A stretch of 40,209 nucleotides of DNA from Desulfurobacteriaceae bacterium (GTDB taxonomy: Bacteria; Aquificota; Aquificia; Desulfurobacteriales; Desulfurobacteriaceae). The stretch spans positions 1-40,209 of the forward strand of contig JALWGN010000043.1 of the NCBI GenBank assembly GCA_027013575.1, read 5' to 3'. Below, piece after piece: positions 17,919 through 28,297 of the stretch. Position 1 is the first letter of the stretch. The number at the start of each line of letters is the position of its first letter. The notes below the pieces were generated by a model. It had not been told where the DNA came from and ran no database searches. It worked only from the letters and a program-made list of their open reading frames with translations. The translations under genes and the position numbers were made by a program.

Positions 17919-17928
17919 TCTATCCCCC

Positions 17929-19629
17929 TTAGTACTTCCTCTCTTCAGGCTGGTACTTCGTAATTACGACCGGCTTCCAGGAGAGGCGGAGCTCCCCATC
18001 ATCACCTCTCTCAACTATAGAGTGTTTCAGGAAGTTCTCATCGTCCCTCTTAGGGTAGTCCGTTCTGTAGTGAGCTCCCCTGCTCTCCTTTCTCTCTATC
18101 GCCGGAAGAACTATCGTCTCGGCAATGTCAACCAGGTTGAGGAACTCAAGCGTCTGCTGGAGGTTTGTGTTAAAGGTTCTTTCGCCATCGTAAACCTTAA
18201 CGTGTTTAGCTCTCTCCTTAATCTCCCTTACCTTCTCAAGGGCTTCCTTCATCTTCTTCTCTTCCCTGAAGATGCCGGCCCCGTAGCTCATAACGTCGCT
18301 CAGTTCACTTCTTAAATCGGCAAGCTTCTCCTTTCCGTCTGCTTCAAAGAGGCTGTTAACCCTCTCCTCTTCCCTTTTAACCTCAGATTCGGCAAAAGGC
18401 AGAAAGTCAACTTCAGATACGAAGTTAACAGCGTCCTCTCCGGCCAGCTTTCCGAAAACGACAATGTCAAGCAGTGAGTTTCCTCCAAGCCTGTTTGCGC
18501 CGTGAACAGAGATGCATGCACACTCACCTGCAGCGTAGAGCCCTTTAACAGGAGTTCTTCCGAGCTTATCGGCGTCTATCCCGCCCATTGAGTAGTGTGC
18601 CGTAGGCCTTACAGGAATAGGCTCCTCTATAGGATCAACACCTTCAAAGTCAATTGCCAGCTCCCTTATCTGCGGCAGCCTCTCTAAAATCTTCTTCCTT
18701 CCTAAGTGCCTCAGGTCAAGGTAGACAAACTCGTTCCCTTCCTCGTCTCTAAAGCCTCTACCCTCAAGAATTTCAGTTTCAATAGCCCTTGAAACCATAT
18801 CCCTGGGAGCGAGCTCCATCTTCTCTGGAGCGTACCTCTTCATAAACCTCTCGCCTTTACTGTTAATCAGGTAACCGCCTTCTCCCCTTGCACCTTCAGT
18901 AACGAGAATTCCCGTTCTTCTCAGTCCTGTAGGGTGGAACTGGATAAACTCCATGTCTTTAAGGGGTAGTCCTGCTCTCAAAACGGCAGCAGTTCCGTCT
19001 CCTGTGTTTCCCAGAGCGTTTGAAGTTCTGTTCCAGTAAACCCTTGCATGGCCGCCGGTTGCCAGAATTACCGCTTTTGCCCTAATGCCGTGAATCCTTC
19101 CGCTTCTCAAGTCCATCGCCACAACGCCGGAAACCCTCTCCCCGTTATGGACAACAGAGAGGAGAAACCACTCATTGAGGAATTTCACTCCATTCTTTAA
19201 ACACTGTTCATAAAGAGTCTGAAGCATAACGTGGCCGGTCTTATCTGCAGCGTAACAGGTTCTCGGGAAAGACGCTCCACCGAACGGTCTCTGAGCTATC
19301 CTTCCGTCTTCAAGTCTGGAAAAGGGAAGTCCCATGTGCTCCATTTCTCTTATGATCTTCGGAGCCATCTCGCACATCATCTCAACGGCATCCTGGTCTG
19401 CAAGAAAGTCACTTCCCTTTACCGTATCGTACGCGTGCTTTTCAGGGCTATCGGGAGCAACGTTTCCTAGAGCAGCGTTCACTCCTCCCTGAGCGGCCCC
19501 CGTATGGGATCTCGTCGGGTAAACTTTAGAGAGAACCGCTACAGATAGCCCCTTCCTCCTGCTGGTCTCAAGAGCGGCATAAAGCCCTGCACCTCCGGCT
19601 CCAACTATTAAGATGTCAAACTGAACCAT
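17929..19629 (-). CDS. Fumarate reductase/succinate dehydrogenase flavoprotein, copy 1
   Basis: [16 protein letters not shown]...[17 protein letters not shown]...[19 protein letters not shown]...[10 protein letters not shown]...HYSMGGI...[13 protein letters not shown]. Confidence 0.96.
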   Translation of the reverse strand: MVQFDILIVGAGGAGLYAALETSRRKGLSVAVLSKVYPTRSHTGAAQGGVNAALGNVAPDSPEKHAYDTVKGSDFLADQDAVEMMCEMAPKIIREMEHMGLPFSRLEDGRIAQRPFGGASFPRTCYAADKTGHVMLQTLYEQCLKNGVKFLNEWFLLSVVHNGERVSGVVAMDLRSGRIHGIRAKAVILATGGHARVYWNRTSNALGNTGDGTAAVLRAGLPLKDMEFIQFHPTGLRRTGILVTEGARGEGGYLINSKGERFMKRYAPEKMELAPRDMVSRAIETEILEGRGFRDEEGNEFVYLDLRHLGRKKILERLPQIRELAIDFEGVDPIEEPIPVRPTAHYSMGGIDADKLGRTPVKGLYAAGECACISVHGANRLGGNSLLDIVVFGKLAGEDAVNFVSEVDFLPFAESEVKREEERVNSLFEADGKEKLADLRSELSDVMSYGAGIFREEKKMKEALEKVREIKERAKHVKVYDGERTFNTNLQQTLEFLNLVDIAETIVLPAIERKESRGAHYRTDYPKRDDENFLKHSIVERGDDGELRLSWKPVVITKYQPEERKY

Positions 19630-19825
19630 AAACCCTCCTTATACCGGTGGAAATTTCTTTAATTCTTCTTTTAGTTCCAAATAATTATAGAAGAGATATG
19701 AAAATTAAGAGGCAAAAAGTTTTCAACCTTCTTCCTTTCTAAAATTTGTAAAAATTTTGTAAAATTTTTTGTGTGTCTTTACTTTCATAACATGCTCATA
19801 ACTTTATTTTCCGGAGGTTTTATAT

Positions 19826-21526
19826 ATGGTGGAACTTGATTACGACATAGTAATTGTTGGAGGAGGAGGAGCCGGACTCTACGCTGCGCTCTGGGCAGCC
19901 GAAAATACAATCCTGAAAGTAGCAGTAATGACGAAAGTCTACCCTACGCGTTCACACACAGGTGCAGCAGAGGGAGGAATAAACGCAGTTCTTACCCACT
20001 CCGTAGGAGATAGTCCTGAAGCCCACGCCTACGATACAGTAAAGGGAAGCGACTTCCTGGCAGATCAGGACGCCGTTGACATAATGTGCAAGATGGGGGC
20101 CGCCGTCATATACGACATAGCCCACAGAGGAGTTCCTTTCTCAAGAAGACCCGACGGAAGGATAGCTCAAAGACCGTTTGGCGGAGCGTCTTTCCCGAGA
20201 ACGTGCTACGCTGCAGATAAAACGGGATTCTACATACTCCAAACCCTATACGAACAGTGCCTGAAGAACAACGTAACCTTCTTAAACGAGTGGTTCCTTC
20301 TCTCAATAATCCACAACGGAGAGAGAGTTGAGGGGTTAACCGCCTGGGACATCAGGAACGGAGGTGTTCACCTGATAAGGACAAAAGCAGTAATTCTGGC
20401 AACCGGCGGCCACGCAAGGGTTTACTGGAACAGAACTTCAAACGCTCTGGGAAATACGGGAGACGGAACTGCCGCTGCGCTGAGAGCAGGGCTATCCCTT
20501 AAAGACATGGAGTTTATCCAGTTCCACCCTACAGGGCTTGCAAAGACGGGAATTCTCGTTACCGAAGGTGCAAGGGGAGAAGGTGGTTACCTGAGGAATA
20601 AAGACGGCGAAAGGTTTATGAAGAGGTACGCTCCGGAGAAGATGGAGCTTGCTCCCAGGGATATTGTTGCAAGAGCTATTCAGACCGAGATAGACGAGGG
20701 AAGGGGCTGTGGACCAAACGGAGACTACATCTGTTTAGACCTTACTCACCTGGGAGAGGAGAAGATAAACGAGAGGCTCCCACAGACCAGAGAGCACGCA
20801 ATTCTTTACGAGGGAGTTGATCCCGTTAAGGAACCCATACCAATTGCTCCAACGGCACACTACTCAATGGGTGGGATAGATACAGACAGGCTCGGAAGAA
20901 CTCCTATTAAAGGGCTCTACGCTGCAGGCGAGTGTGCCTGCATCTCGGTTCACGGCGCAAACAGGCTTGGAGGAAACTCACTGCTTGACGTTCTTGTTTA
21001 CGGAAGACTTACAGCCCTTGAAGCCGTTAAGTACGCCGATGAAGCACCAGAAACGAACCCTTCTATGGCAAAGGCAAAGGACGACGAGAAGAGAATACTT
21101 GAACTTATGGAGGCCGACGGAAAGGAGAAGCTGGCGGATCTGAGAAGGGAGCTTGGAAACGTTATGATGAAACACTTCGGGGTTTTCAGGGAAGAGAAAT
21201 CAATGAAAGAAGGCCTTGAAAAGCTCATGGAAATTAAGGAGAGAGCCAGGCACGTTAAGGTTTACGACACCAGTAAGAAGTTCAATACAGACCTTATAAC
21301 AGCCCTTGAGTTCCTCAACCTTGTTGATCTTGCTCCGGCTATTGCCGTTCCGGCGATAGAGAGGAAGGAGAGTAGAGGAGCCCACGCAAGGAAAGACTAC
21401 CCCAAGAGGGACGATAAGAACTTCCTGAAACACTCTGTAGTTAAACTGAAGGAAGACGGAAACTACGAGCTCTCCTGGAAACCTGTAACGATTACAAAGT
21501 TCCCACCAGAGGAAAGGAAGTATTAA
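19826..21526 (+). CDS. Fumarate reductase/succinate dehydrogenase flavoprotein, copy 2
   Basis: Same motifs and same length (566 aa) as copy 1: [88 protein letters not shown]. Confidence 0.96.
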   Translation: MVELDYDIVIVGGGGAGLYAALWAAENTILKVAVMTKVYPTRSHTGAAEGGINAVLTHSVGDSPEAHAYDTVKGSDFLADQDAVDIMCKMGAAVIYDIAHRGVPFSRRPDGRIAQRPFGGASFPRTCYAADKTGFYILQTLYEQCLKNNVTFLNEWFLLSIIHNGERVEGLTAWDIRNGGVHLIRTKAVILATGGHARVYWNRTSNALGNTGDGTAAALRAGLSLKDMEFIQFHPTGLAKTGILVTEGARGEGGYLRNKDGERFMKRYAPEKMELAPRDIVARAIQTEIDEGRGCGPNGDYICLDLTHLGEEKINERLPQTREHAILYEGVDPVKEPIPIAPTAHYSMGGIDTDRLGRTPIKGLYAAGECACISVHGANRLGGNSLLDVLVYGRLTALEAVKYADEAPETNPSMAKAKDDEKRILELMEADGKEKLADLRRELGNVMMKHFGVFREEKSMKEGLEKLMEIKERARHVKVYDTSKKFNTDLITALEFLNLVDLAPAIAVPAIERKESRGAHARKDYPKRDDKNFLKHSVVKLKEDGNYELSWKPVTITKFPPEERKY

Positions 21527-21536
21527 GGAGGAAATT

Positions 21537-22652
21537 ATGGAAACTGCCGTTTTACAGGTTTTTAGATACGACCCTGAAAAGGATCAAACGCCCTACTACA
21601 AGGAGTACGAAGTTCCCGTTGAGGGAACACTCCTTAACGCTCTTCTCTACATAAAAGACAACTTAGACCCGACCCTTGCCTTCAGAGCCTTCTGTAGAAG
21701 TGAAGTCTGCGGCTCCTGTTCTATGAGGGTTAACGGGAAAACAAAACTTGCCTGTAAAACCCCTATGAAGGAGCTCGTTGAGACCTGGAAGGGAAAACCT
21801 TTAAGAATTGATCCTCTCAACCACCTGAAGGTTATAAAAGACCTTGTTGTTGACATAGACAAACCTATTGAGAAGATGAAGACGCTTATACCCTGGCTGG
21901 TTCCTGACCCCAGGGTAGTTCCAACGGATCCCATGCACGAGAGCATCATCTACCCTGAAGAGATGGAGGCCTACAAAGACCAGATCCACTGTATGCTCTG
22001 TTTCTCCTGCTATTCCGCCTGCGAAGCCGTAGAGGACAACGATAGGTACAGAGGGCCGTTTGCCTTCTCAAAAGCTTACAGGTTCCAGGTTGACAGGAGG
22101 GACATTGAGACAGCAAAGGAGAAGAGGATAAGGTACGCCATTTCTGGAGGTCTCTGGAGCTGCGTTCAGTGTCAGAAGTGCCTCTACGTCTGCCCTAAAG
22201 GGGTCAAACCTGCTGAGGATATTCAGAACTTAAGGGGACAGGCAGTTAAGAAAGGGTTTACAGATAAACCTGGAGCTAAGAAGCTTAAACACTTTGTTGA
22301 CTGGATTTACGCAACCGGTCAGATTAACAGACTCTACCTGCCCGAAGAGGTTTACGGAAACAGAGAGGCGAGGGAAAAGCTCACTAAGGCTTATACCGAA
22401 ATGGGAGTTGAGGTCTGGGAGGTTCCAAAGCCGACAAAAGGTCTCATGAAGTTCAGGGATATCTACCTAGAGATCCTCTCTAAAGAGGATAAAGCCCTTG
22501 ACCTTGACTTCTCGCACGTAAGGAAGATTGACAGGATGGTCAGTGAGATCTTCAAAGCGGATATCTGCACAATTATTGACAGAGCTCACGAGGAGGGCAG
22601 GAGTTCAAGGGGACTTATCTCTAAACTCAAAGGGCTCTTGGGAGGTAAATAA
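21537..22652 (+). CDS. Succinate dehydrogenase/fumarate reductase iron-sulfur subunit, copy 2 (about 50 aa C-terminal extension)
   Basis: CRSEVCGSCSMRVNGKTKLAC, CMLCFSCYSAC, CVQCQKCLYVCPKGVKP; 371 aa versus 321 aa in copy 1. Confidence 0.94.
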   Translation: METAVLQVFRYDPEKDQTPYYKEYEVPVEGTLLNALLYIKDNLDPTLAFRAFCRSEVCGSCSMRVNGKTKLACKTPMKELVETWKGKPLRIDPLNHLKVIKDLVVDIDKPIEKMKTLIPWLVPDPRVVPTDPMHESIIYPEEMEAYKDQIHCMLCFSCYSACEAVEDNDRYRGPFAFSKAYRFQVDRRDIETAKEKRIRYAISGGLWSCVQCQKCLYVCPKGVKPAEDIQNLRGQAVKKGFTDKPGAKKLKHFVDWIYATGQINRLYLPEEVYGNREAREKLTKAYTEMGVEVWEVPKPTKGLMKFRDIYLEILSKEDKALDLDFSHVRKIDRMVSEIFKADICTIIDRAHEEGRSSRGLISKLKGLLGGK

Positions 22653-23500
22653 TGGTCAAAGTTGGCTTCTATCAGGGCTGCTGCTTTCAGGGGCAGGACG
22701 CCCACATGTTTGAAACGATGAAGGAGATGTTTGAGAAGATAGACGTTGAAGTTGTCCTCCTTGAGGAGACAACCTGCTGCGGTGGAAACACTATTGACGA
22801 GGAGAACAGGAAGCTCTCTTATGCGATAAACGCAAGGAACATCGCCCTTGCAGAGAGGGAAGGACTTGACATGCTTGTTTCCTGTAACACCTGTTACATG
22901 GTCATAGCTAAAGCGAAGAGAGCTCTTGACACCAACAAGAAGCTGAGAGACGAAATCAACGCCCTTTTAAAAGAGGAAGGTCTTGAGTACAGAGGAACGA
23001 GCAGAATTTACCACCTGCTTGACTTCTTCAGAGACGTTGTCGGGTACGACAGAATCAGAAAAGCTGTTAAGAGGCCTTTAAAGGGCTGGAAGGTGGCAGC
23101 TTACTACGGGTGTCACGTTCTATACCCAAAAGAGATTGCCGTAGACAACAGCGACAATCCGTCTTCCCTTCAGGAGATACTAAAGGCACTTGGAGCAGAA
23201 GTTATTGATGAGTACGAGGGGAAGGATGCGTGCTGTGGATACCACTCCTTCTTCACAGATAAGTCTATGACTTTGAAGAAGCTCAACAGGATACTTGGGG
23301 GAGTTAAAAAGGTTGGAGCCGACATAGTGGCAACTCCGTGCCCACTCTGCTTTAAATCTTTTGACATTTACCAGACAAACATGGAGAATTCCCCTAAAGT
23401 TCCTTCGTCGTTCCTGCCTGAGATTATGGCCTACGCCTTCGGGATTGATAAGGAAAAGGCCGGACTTGCCCACCACTTGATTAAGGTTGAGAAGGAGTAG
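22652..23500 (+). CDS. HdrB/SdhE-like CCG-domain subunit, copy 2
   Basis: GFYQGCCFQG...TCCGGN...CNTCYMV and YYGCHVLYP...CCGYHSF...PCPLCFKSFD. Confidence 0.88.
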   Translation: MVKVGFYQGCCFQGQDAHMFETMKEMFEKIDVEVVLLEETTCCGGNTIDEENRKLSYAINARNIALAEREGLDMLVSCNTCYMVIAKAKRALDTNKKLRDEINALLKEEGLEYRGTSRIYHLLDFFRDVVGYDRIRKAVKRPLKGWKVAAYYGCHVLYPKEIAVDNSDNPSSLQEILKALGAEVIDEYEGKDACCGYHSFFTDKSMTLKKLNRILGGVKKVGADIVATPCPLCFKSFDIYQTNMENSPKVPSSFLPEIMAYAFGIDKEKAGLAHHLIKVEKE

Positions 23501-24158
23501 GAGTTTCCTGCTCCTCCTTTTCTCTGTAATACTTGCACAGGTCTTTTAGCGGGCACCTGTTACAGTCGGGGTTCCTGGCCTTACAGATCGTCCTTCCCAG
23601 CCTTATCAGGTTGTAGTGGAGCTCCCTGTTGAACTCCCCGTCAAAGTGCTTCTCCATAAATTCCGAAATCCTGTCTTTATCCCAGTTCTCCGGGAAGATT
23701 CCAAGTCTCTTTAGAACCCTGTAGCAGTGAGTATCTATCGGAAAAGTGTTTTTATCAAAGGCAAAAGTCAGTATTACCCTTGCCGTCTTTGAGCCAACGA
23801 AGGGAAGGGATGTAAGGAGTTCTATACCTTTTTCCGGGGGGAGCTCCCTCAGCCTTTCCTCAATCTCTGGCCAGTTAGAGATAAGAGCTTTAAGCCCTTT
23901 CAACTTCTGGCGGAACATTCCACACGGACGAATGGCAGAGATAAGGGTACTTTCGGGGAGATCTGCCAGCTTGAGAAGGTCTCCTCCCGTAACTTTTTTC
24001 AGGTTATCAAGGCACTTTTCTGCGTTTCTGTCGGTTGTGTTCTGACTCAAAACCGTAAAAACTGCCTGCTCCACAGGCGTTCTGTTCGGTCTGTAGGGTG
24101 TCGGAAAGATTTCCTTTAACCGTCTGTAAACTTCCTTAATTACTTCTACTCTGTCCAT
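23481..24158 (-). CDS. nth: Endonuclease III
   Basis: VFTVLSQNTTDRNAEKCLDNL...SLPFVGSKTARVIL...FPIDTHCYRVLKRLG and CX6CX2CX5C [4Fe-4S] (CKARNPDCNRCPLKDLC). Confidence 0.95.
   Translation of the reverse strand: MDRVEVIKEVYRRLKEIFPTPYRPNRTPVEQAVFTVLSQNTTDRNAEKCLDNLKKVTGGDLLKLADLPESTLISAIRPCGMFRQKLKGLKALISNWPEIEERLRELPPEKGIELLTSLPFVGSKTARVILTFAFDKNTFPIDTHCYRVLKRLGIFPENWDKDRISEFMEKHFDGEFNRELHYNLIRLGRTICKARNPDCNRCPLKDLCKYYREKEEQETPTPSQP
23493..23524 (+). terminator. Candidate terminator of the second fumarate reductase operon, inside the antisense of nth
   Basis: AGGAGTAGG (23493-23501), loop AGTTT, CCTGCTCCT (23507-23515) with one G.U pair, followed by CCTTTTCTCT. Confidence 0.6.
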
Positions 24159-24835
24159 TACACAAGGCCGGCCAGTTTTAGAGCTCTCTCAAGGTCTTTC
24201 TGAAACTCCGGCTCTCCTCTTCTGTTCCTCAAAAGGTAAGCAGGGTGGAAAGTCGGAATCACCGTAATTTCCTTACCTCCTATCTCAACTCTGTGCTCCT
24301 TTCCCCTTATTTTTGATATGGGAGTTTTCTCTGGAAGGTTGAGAATTGTCCTTGCGGCAAAAGCTCCAAGACAGAGTATAACCTCTGGAGAGATAAGCTC
24401 TATCTGTTTCTCAAGGAAAGGGTAGCAGGCGGCAATTTCGTCTGGTGCCGGGTTTCTGTTGTTTGGCGGCCTGCACTTAACAACGTTGGTTATGTAAACC
24501 TTATCCCTGGAAACGCCGTAAAGGTTCAGAAACCTTGTTAGAAGCTGACCCGCTCTACCTACAAACGGTCTACCCTGAAGGTCTTCCTGCTCTCCCGGAG
24601 CCTCACCTACAAACATCAGGTTGGTTTGAGGATCTCCCTCTCCAAAGACAACGTTAGTTCTGGTTTTACAGAGCCTGCACTTACAGCAACTTTTCGCCTC
24701 TTCCTCCAGTTTCTTAAGCTCCTCAACCGGGTCAAAAGAGCCCATCTCTACCCCCTCACCGTTAACGGAAGGAACCTTTACCTCATCATAACCCAGAAGC
24801 TTCAGGAACTCAAGGAACTTCTTAACCTCTTCCAC
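24158..24835 (-). CDS. Family 4-type uracil-DNA glycosylase
   Basis: CRLCKTRTNVVFGEGDPQTNLMFVGEAPGEQEDLQGRPFVGRAGQLLTRFL...TNVVKCRPPNNRNP...TFHPAYLLRN with Fe-S cysteines. Confidence 0.94.
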   Translation of the reverse strand: MEEVKKFLEFLKLLGYDEVKVPSVNGEGVEMGSFDPVEELKKLEEEAKSCCKCRLCKTRTNVVFGEGDPQTNLMFVGEAPGEQEDLQGRPFVGRAGQLLTRFLNLYGVSRDKVYITNVVKCRPPNNRNPAPDEIAACYPFLEKQIELISPEVILCLGAFAARTILNLPEKTPISKIRGKEHRVEIGGKEITVIPTFHPAYLLRNRRGEPEFQKDLERALKLAGLV

Positions 24836-25640
24836 CTAAAACCTCTTCCCTCAGAACGCCGTCGTAAACCCAGGTTGTAGGCCCTTCAAGGAAGATCTCT
24901 TTAAGCTCATCGTCAAAGTAAACTTTTAACCTCTCCCCGCTTGAGACTTCCACCTCAACAGGGGACTTTAAGTTAAAGAGTTTAGCTGCAATGAGAGCAG
25001 AGGCCACCGCTCCAGTTCCACAGGCAAGGGTCTCCCCTTCCACGCCTCTCTCGTAAGTTCTTACTCTGATTCTATCAAGTCTGACCTCTACAAAGTTAAC
25101 GTTCGCTCCCCTAGGGGAGAAGAGCTCAGAAAACCTTATTCTTCTGCCGAGTTTTTCAACGTCAACATCCTCAAGCCTATCAACAAAGACAACGGCGTGG
25201 GGAACTCCGGTGTCTATGTAGTGAACAGTAATCCCTCCTTCATTTAGGTTCAGCCTCATATCCTTAGGAGGTGTTAGTTTTACCTTCACGTCTCTGCCTT
25301 TTACCTCCGCCTCCACGATACCTGCTCCCGTTTCAACCCTCATCTTTTCGGGAGCCAGTCCCTCTTCAAAGGCAAACCGGGCAACGCACCTCATACCGTT
25401 TCCACACATTTCGGCCGTTGAACCGTCGGAGTTAAAGAAACGCCACTTAAAGTTGGCAACAGACGAGTCCTCTATGAGAATAAGGCCGTCGGCTCCAGCT
25501 CCCGTCCTTCTGGAACAGATCCTCCTTACTGCTTCTTCTTCAGGAACTCCGCCACAGAATCTGTTGAAGGCACCTGCCAGGTTGTTAATAATGATGAAGT
25601 CATTTCCCGTCCCTTGAATCTTTGCAAACTTCAGCCCCAT
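24822..25640 (-). CDS. dapF: Diaminopimelate epimerase
   Basis: QGTGNDFIIIN...FFNSDGSTAEMCGNGMRCVARF...TYERGVEGETLACGTGAVA. Confidence 0.97.
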   Translation of the reverse strand: MGLKFAKIQGTGNDFIIINNLAGAFNRFCGGVPEEEAVRRICSRRTGAGADGLILIEDSSVANFKWRFFNSDGSTAEMCGNGMRCVARFAFEEGLAPEKMRVETGAGIVEAEVKGRDVKVKLTPPKDMRLNLNEGGITVHYIDTGVPHAVVFVDRLEDVDVEKLGRRIRFSELFSPRGANVNFVEVRLDRIRVRTYERGVEGETLACGTGAVASALIAAKLFNLKSPVEVEVSSGERLKVYFDDELKEIFLEGPTTWVYDGVLREEVLGGRG

Positions 25641-25661
25641 TCTTCTCTCCAGTTTTTAGTT

Positions 25662-27260
25662 TTATTCAATCTCCTCCCACATCTGCGGAAGGAGAAATCT
25701 CCTGAGTTTCCCGATTCTCGTCCTCGGGAGCTCCCTGTCCACAAGTTTAAACTCTTTAATCTTCTTGTAAGGTTGAAACCCTCTCATCAGCCTGTTCATC
25801 TCCTTCCTTATAAAAGACTTAACGTCCTTCACTCCCTCTTCAACCAGAAGCTCAAAATCTGGCCTGACTATAGCCTTCAGCTTCCCCTCGTGGAAGAAGA
25901 CGCCAACCTCTAGGATGTACGGGCTCTTAAGGAGTTCTATCTCTATATCCTCCGGGTAAACGTTCTTTCCACTCTCAAGAACTATTACTTCTTTAGCCCT
26001 GCCGGTAATGTGGATAAAGCCGTCCTTATCAACGTAACCGAGGTCTCCCGTGTAGAACCAGCCGTCCTTTATAACTTTCTTTGTTTCCTCAGGTTTATTG
26101 TAGTACCCCTTCATCACGTTGTCGCCCCTTACAGCTATCTCTCCCGAATCTGTTACCTTCACCTCAACCCCTTCAACAGGAACTCCCGCTGTACCTATTC
26201 TCTTCTTGTCTGGCCTGTTTACCGAGATCAGAGGAGAGGTTTCTGTAAGGCCGTACCCTTCTAAAATGTTGAACCCCATTGCCTCCATGTCTCTCCAGAC
26301 CTCTTCACTGAGCTTTGCGCCCCCACTTATCATGTACCTGAGGTGCTGCCCCACTTTTCTGTGAACCTCTGAGAAGAACCGTTTCCTGACAGTACGGGGA
26401 ACGCCTTTTCTGAAAGCCTTTAGAGCACCTTCTACAATTCTCCTCTTAACGGGAGGAAGCTTTTTGATCTCGGCCATTATGTTGTGGTGGATGACGTGGT
26501 AGAGCTTTGGAACACCCACCATTATCGTAACTTTCTGGTCGTTAACCGTTGAGAGAATGTCTGCAGGTGTCAGTTTCTCTATGAACACGAGGGGAATTCG
26601 TAAAGTAACGGGTAGAACCGCTGTCGCCATAAGGGGGTAGGTGTGGTGAAAGGGAAGGATTGCGACGAACCGGTCTTCCTCACTTAAAAAGCCCAGTTTC
26701 TCAACTGCAGTTACGTTGTGGTTCAGGTTTTTCAGTGTAAGCATTACCCCTTTAGGGTTACCGGTGGTTCCTGATGTGTAGAGAATCAGAATAACGTCTT
26801 CAGCCTCCCTTCTCCTGAAAGTTATCTTTCCGCTTCCTGTGAGCTTTTCCGAGTCAACGTCTAAAACTTTAACGTGGTAGCCCAGCTTTGAAACGGCCCT
26901 TTCTGCAATCTCTCTGTTTTTTCCACTGGTTATTAAGTACCTGGGCTGGGAATCTTTCAGTATGTTGAAGAGCTCCTCCTCTGTCAGCATGTAGTCAACG
27001 GGAACAGCTATACCGCCGGCAAAGAGAACGGAGAAGAGAGAGCTTATCCACTCTGGCCTATTCTCCATGAAAATAACGACTCGGTCTTCAGTCGCCAGAT
27101 CACCCATAAGCCTCTGTAAACCTGAAATCTGCTCTCCAAACTCTCTGTAGGTTAGAGTCCTGTACTGTCCGTCCTTCTTCTCTACAAATACCTCTCTGTT
27201 TGGAAACTCCTGAATGTTTTCAAATACCCTCTCCAGGAACGTTCCCATAGCTTTCCTCAT
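25662..27260 (-). CDS. AMP-dependent synthetase/ligase (long-chain acyl-CoA synthetase-like)
   Basis: [21 protein letters not shown]...[16 protein letters not shown]...[37 protein letters not shown]. Confidence 0.94.
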   Translation of the reverse strand: MRKAMGTFLERVFENIQEFPNREVFVEKKDGQYRTLTYREFGEQISGLQRLMGDLATEDRVVIFMENRPEWISSLFSVLFAGGIAVPVDYMLTEEELFNILKDSQPRYLITSGKNREIAERAVSKLGYHVKVLDVDSEKLTGSGKITFRRREAEDVILILYTSGTTGNPKGVMLTLKNLNHNVTAVEKLGFLSEEDRFVAILPFHHTYPLMATAVLPVTLRIPLVFIEKLTPADILSTVNDQKVTIMVGVPKLYHVIHHNIMAEIKKLPPVKRRIVEGALKAFRKGVPRTVRKRFFSEVHRKVGQHLRYMISGGAKLSEEVWRDMEAMGFNILEGYGLTETSPLISVNRPDKKRIGTAGVPVEGVEVKVTDSGEIAVRGDNVMKGYYNKPEETKKVIKDGWFYTGDLGYVDKDGFIHITGRAKEVIVLESGKNVYPEDIEIELLKSPYILEVGVFFHEGKLKAIVRPDFELLVEEGVKDVKSFIRKEMNRLMRGFQPYKKIKEFKLVDRELPRTRIGKLRRFLLPQMWEEIE

Positions 27261-27547
27261 ATCAGGTCTATTATGTCTCTAATGTCTTTTCTCCTATCTT
27301 CAATAACCAGAAGGAGCTCCCAGGCCTCCTTTTTTGAAACGTTCTTTGAAGATGGAACCTTTAAAACTTCAGCTTTAAGGTAACGGGTTAGTGTATCAAT
27401 TTCTATAACGTCTCCCGGTTTTACTTCACGAGACGGCTTTGCCGTCTGGCCGTTTACCTTAATAGCTCCGGAGTCGCAAAGCTCCTTAGCTACGCTCCTC
27501 CTCTTTATCACTCTTGCCAGTTTCAGGAACTGATCCAGTCTCAACAC
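27257..27547 (-). CDS. S4-domain RNA-binding protein, RqcP/Hsp15-like
   Basis: [52 protein letters not shown] start overlapping the upstream LapA-like gene by about 60 bp. Confidence 0.85.
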   Translation of the reverse strand: MLRLDQFLKLARVIKRRSVAKELCDSGAIKVNGQTAKPSREVKPGDVIEIDTLTRYLKAEVLKVPSSKNVSKKEAWELLLVIEDRRKDIRDIIDLI

Positions 27548-27788
27548 CCTTCTCCTTCTTTCTCATTTTGGAAGGTAGAGAGAATATTTTCAGGATAAGT
27601 GACAGGAAACCTGCTGTCAGGAAACCTGCAAGGAAGGAGAAAACAATAACCACAAATAACTTCGTCTTAAACTCTCCCACGAAGGGAATGGTAACGTTTA
27701 CATCCTGGAAGTTCTGAAGAGCAAAAAGGGTTACAGCAGTAACGATTGCAGCTACCAGAATGGCATAAAAGTTCTGTTTAAGAGTCAT
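27486..27788 (-). CDS. LapA/DUF1049-domain membrane protein
   Basis: Two hydrophobic segments flanking [34 protein letters not shown]. Confidence 0.75.
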   Translation of the reverse strand: MTLKQNFYAILVAAIVTAVTLFALQNFQDVNVTIPFVGEFKTKLFVVIVFSFLAGFLTAGFLSLILKIFSLPSKMRKKEKGVETGSVPETGKSDKEEERS

Positions 27789-27797
27789 CTTAACCCT

Positions 27798-28259
27798 CTA
27801 AAATGTTAGGTAGAGCGAAGTTATGCCTATAACCATAAGTCCGAGTATAACAGTAACTCCGTTTAAGGCCATAGAGACAGCATGTAACTTAAGAAACTTA
27901 TCGTAGTAGGAACGGTCGTTGCTCCTGTAGAACTCGGCCTTTAAAAGGCCCGCTTTTGGAACAATTAGAAGGCCGTTTACGAAGTTAAAAAGGTTCATTA
28001 AAAGGAGTAGAAACAGGTTTATTGAGGAGATGAGAGTCATGCTCTCCCTGGTTAAAAAGTAGAATGAGATAAGGGAAAGAAGACCCAGGATGTAACCCAG
28101 TCCAAAATACTTTGGAAAGACCGCTCCTGTATATCTCCCTGCGTCCTCTTTCTTGAGGACTTTAAAGGCCATTGGTGCTCCTATGGCTGTAAAGAAGAAG
28201 AGAGCTCCAACCCACAGAGATACAGAGTAAAGGTAGAGTGATTTTAAAACCAAGAACAT
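27798..28259 (-). CDS. DUF4149-like four-TM membrane protein
   Basis: YSVSLWVGALFFFTAIGAPMAFKVL...GAVFPKYFGLGYILGLLSLI pattern with multiple TM segments. Confidence 0.7.
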   Translation of the reverse strand: MFLVLKSLYLYSVSLWVGALFFFTAIGAPMAFKVLKKEDAGRYTGAVFPKYFGLGYILGLLSLISFYFLTRESMTLISSINLFLLLLMNLFNFVNGLLIVPKAGLLKAEFYRSNDRSYYDKFLKLHAVSMALNGVTVILGLMVIGITSLYLTF

Positions 28260-28297
28260 CTTAAACTCCCTTTTTAGAAAGTGAGATTTTATTTATT

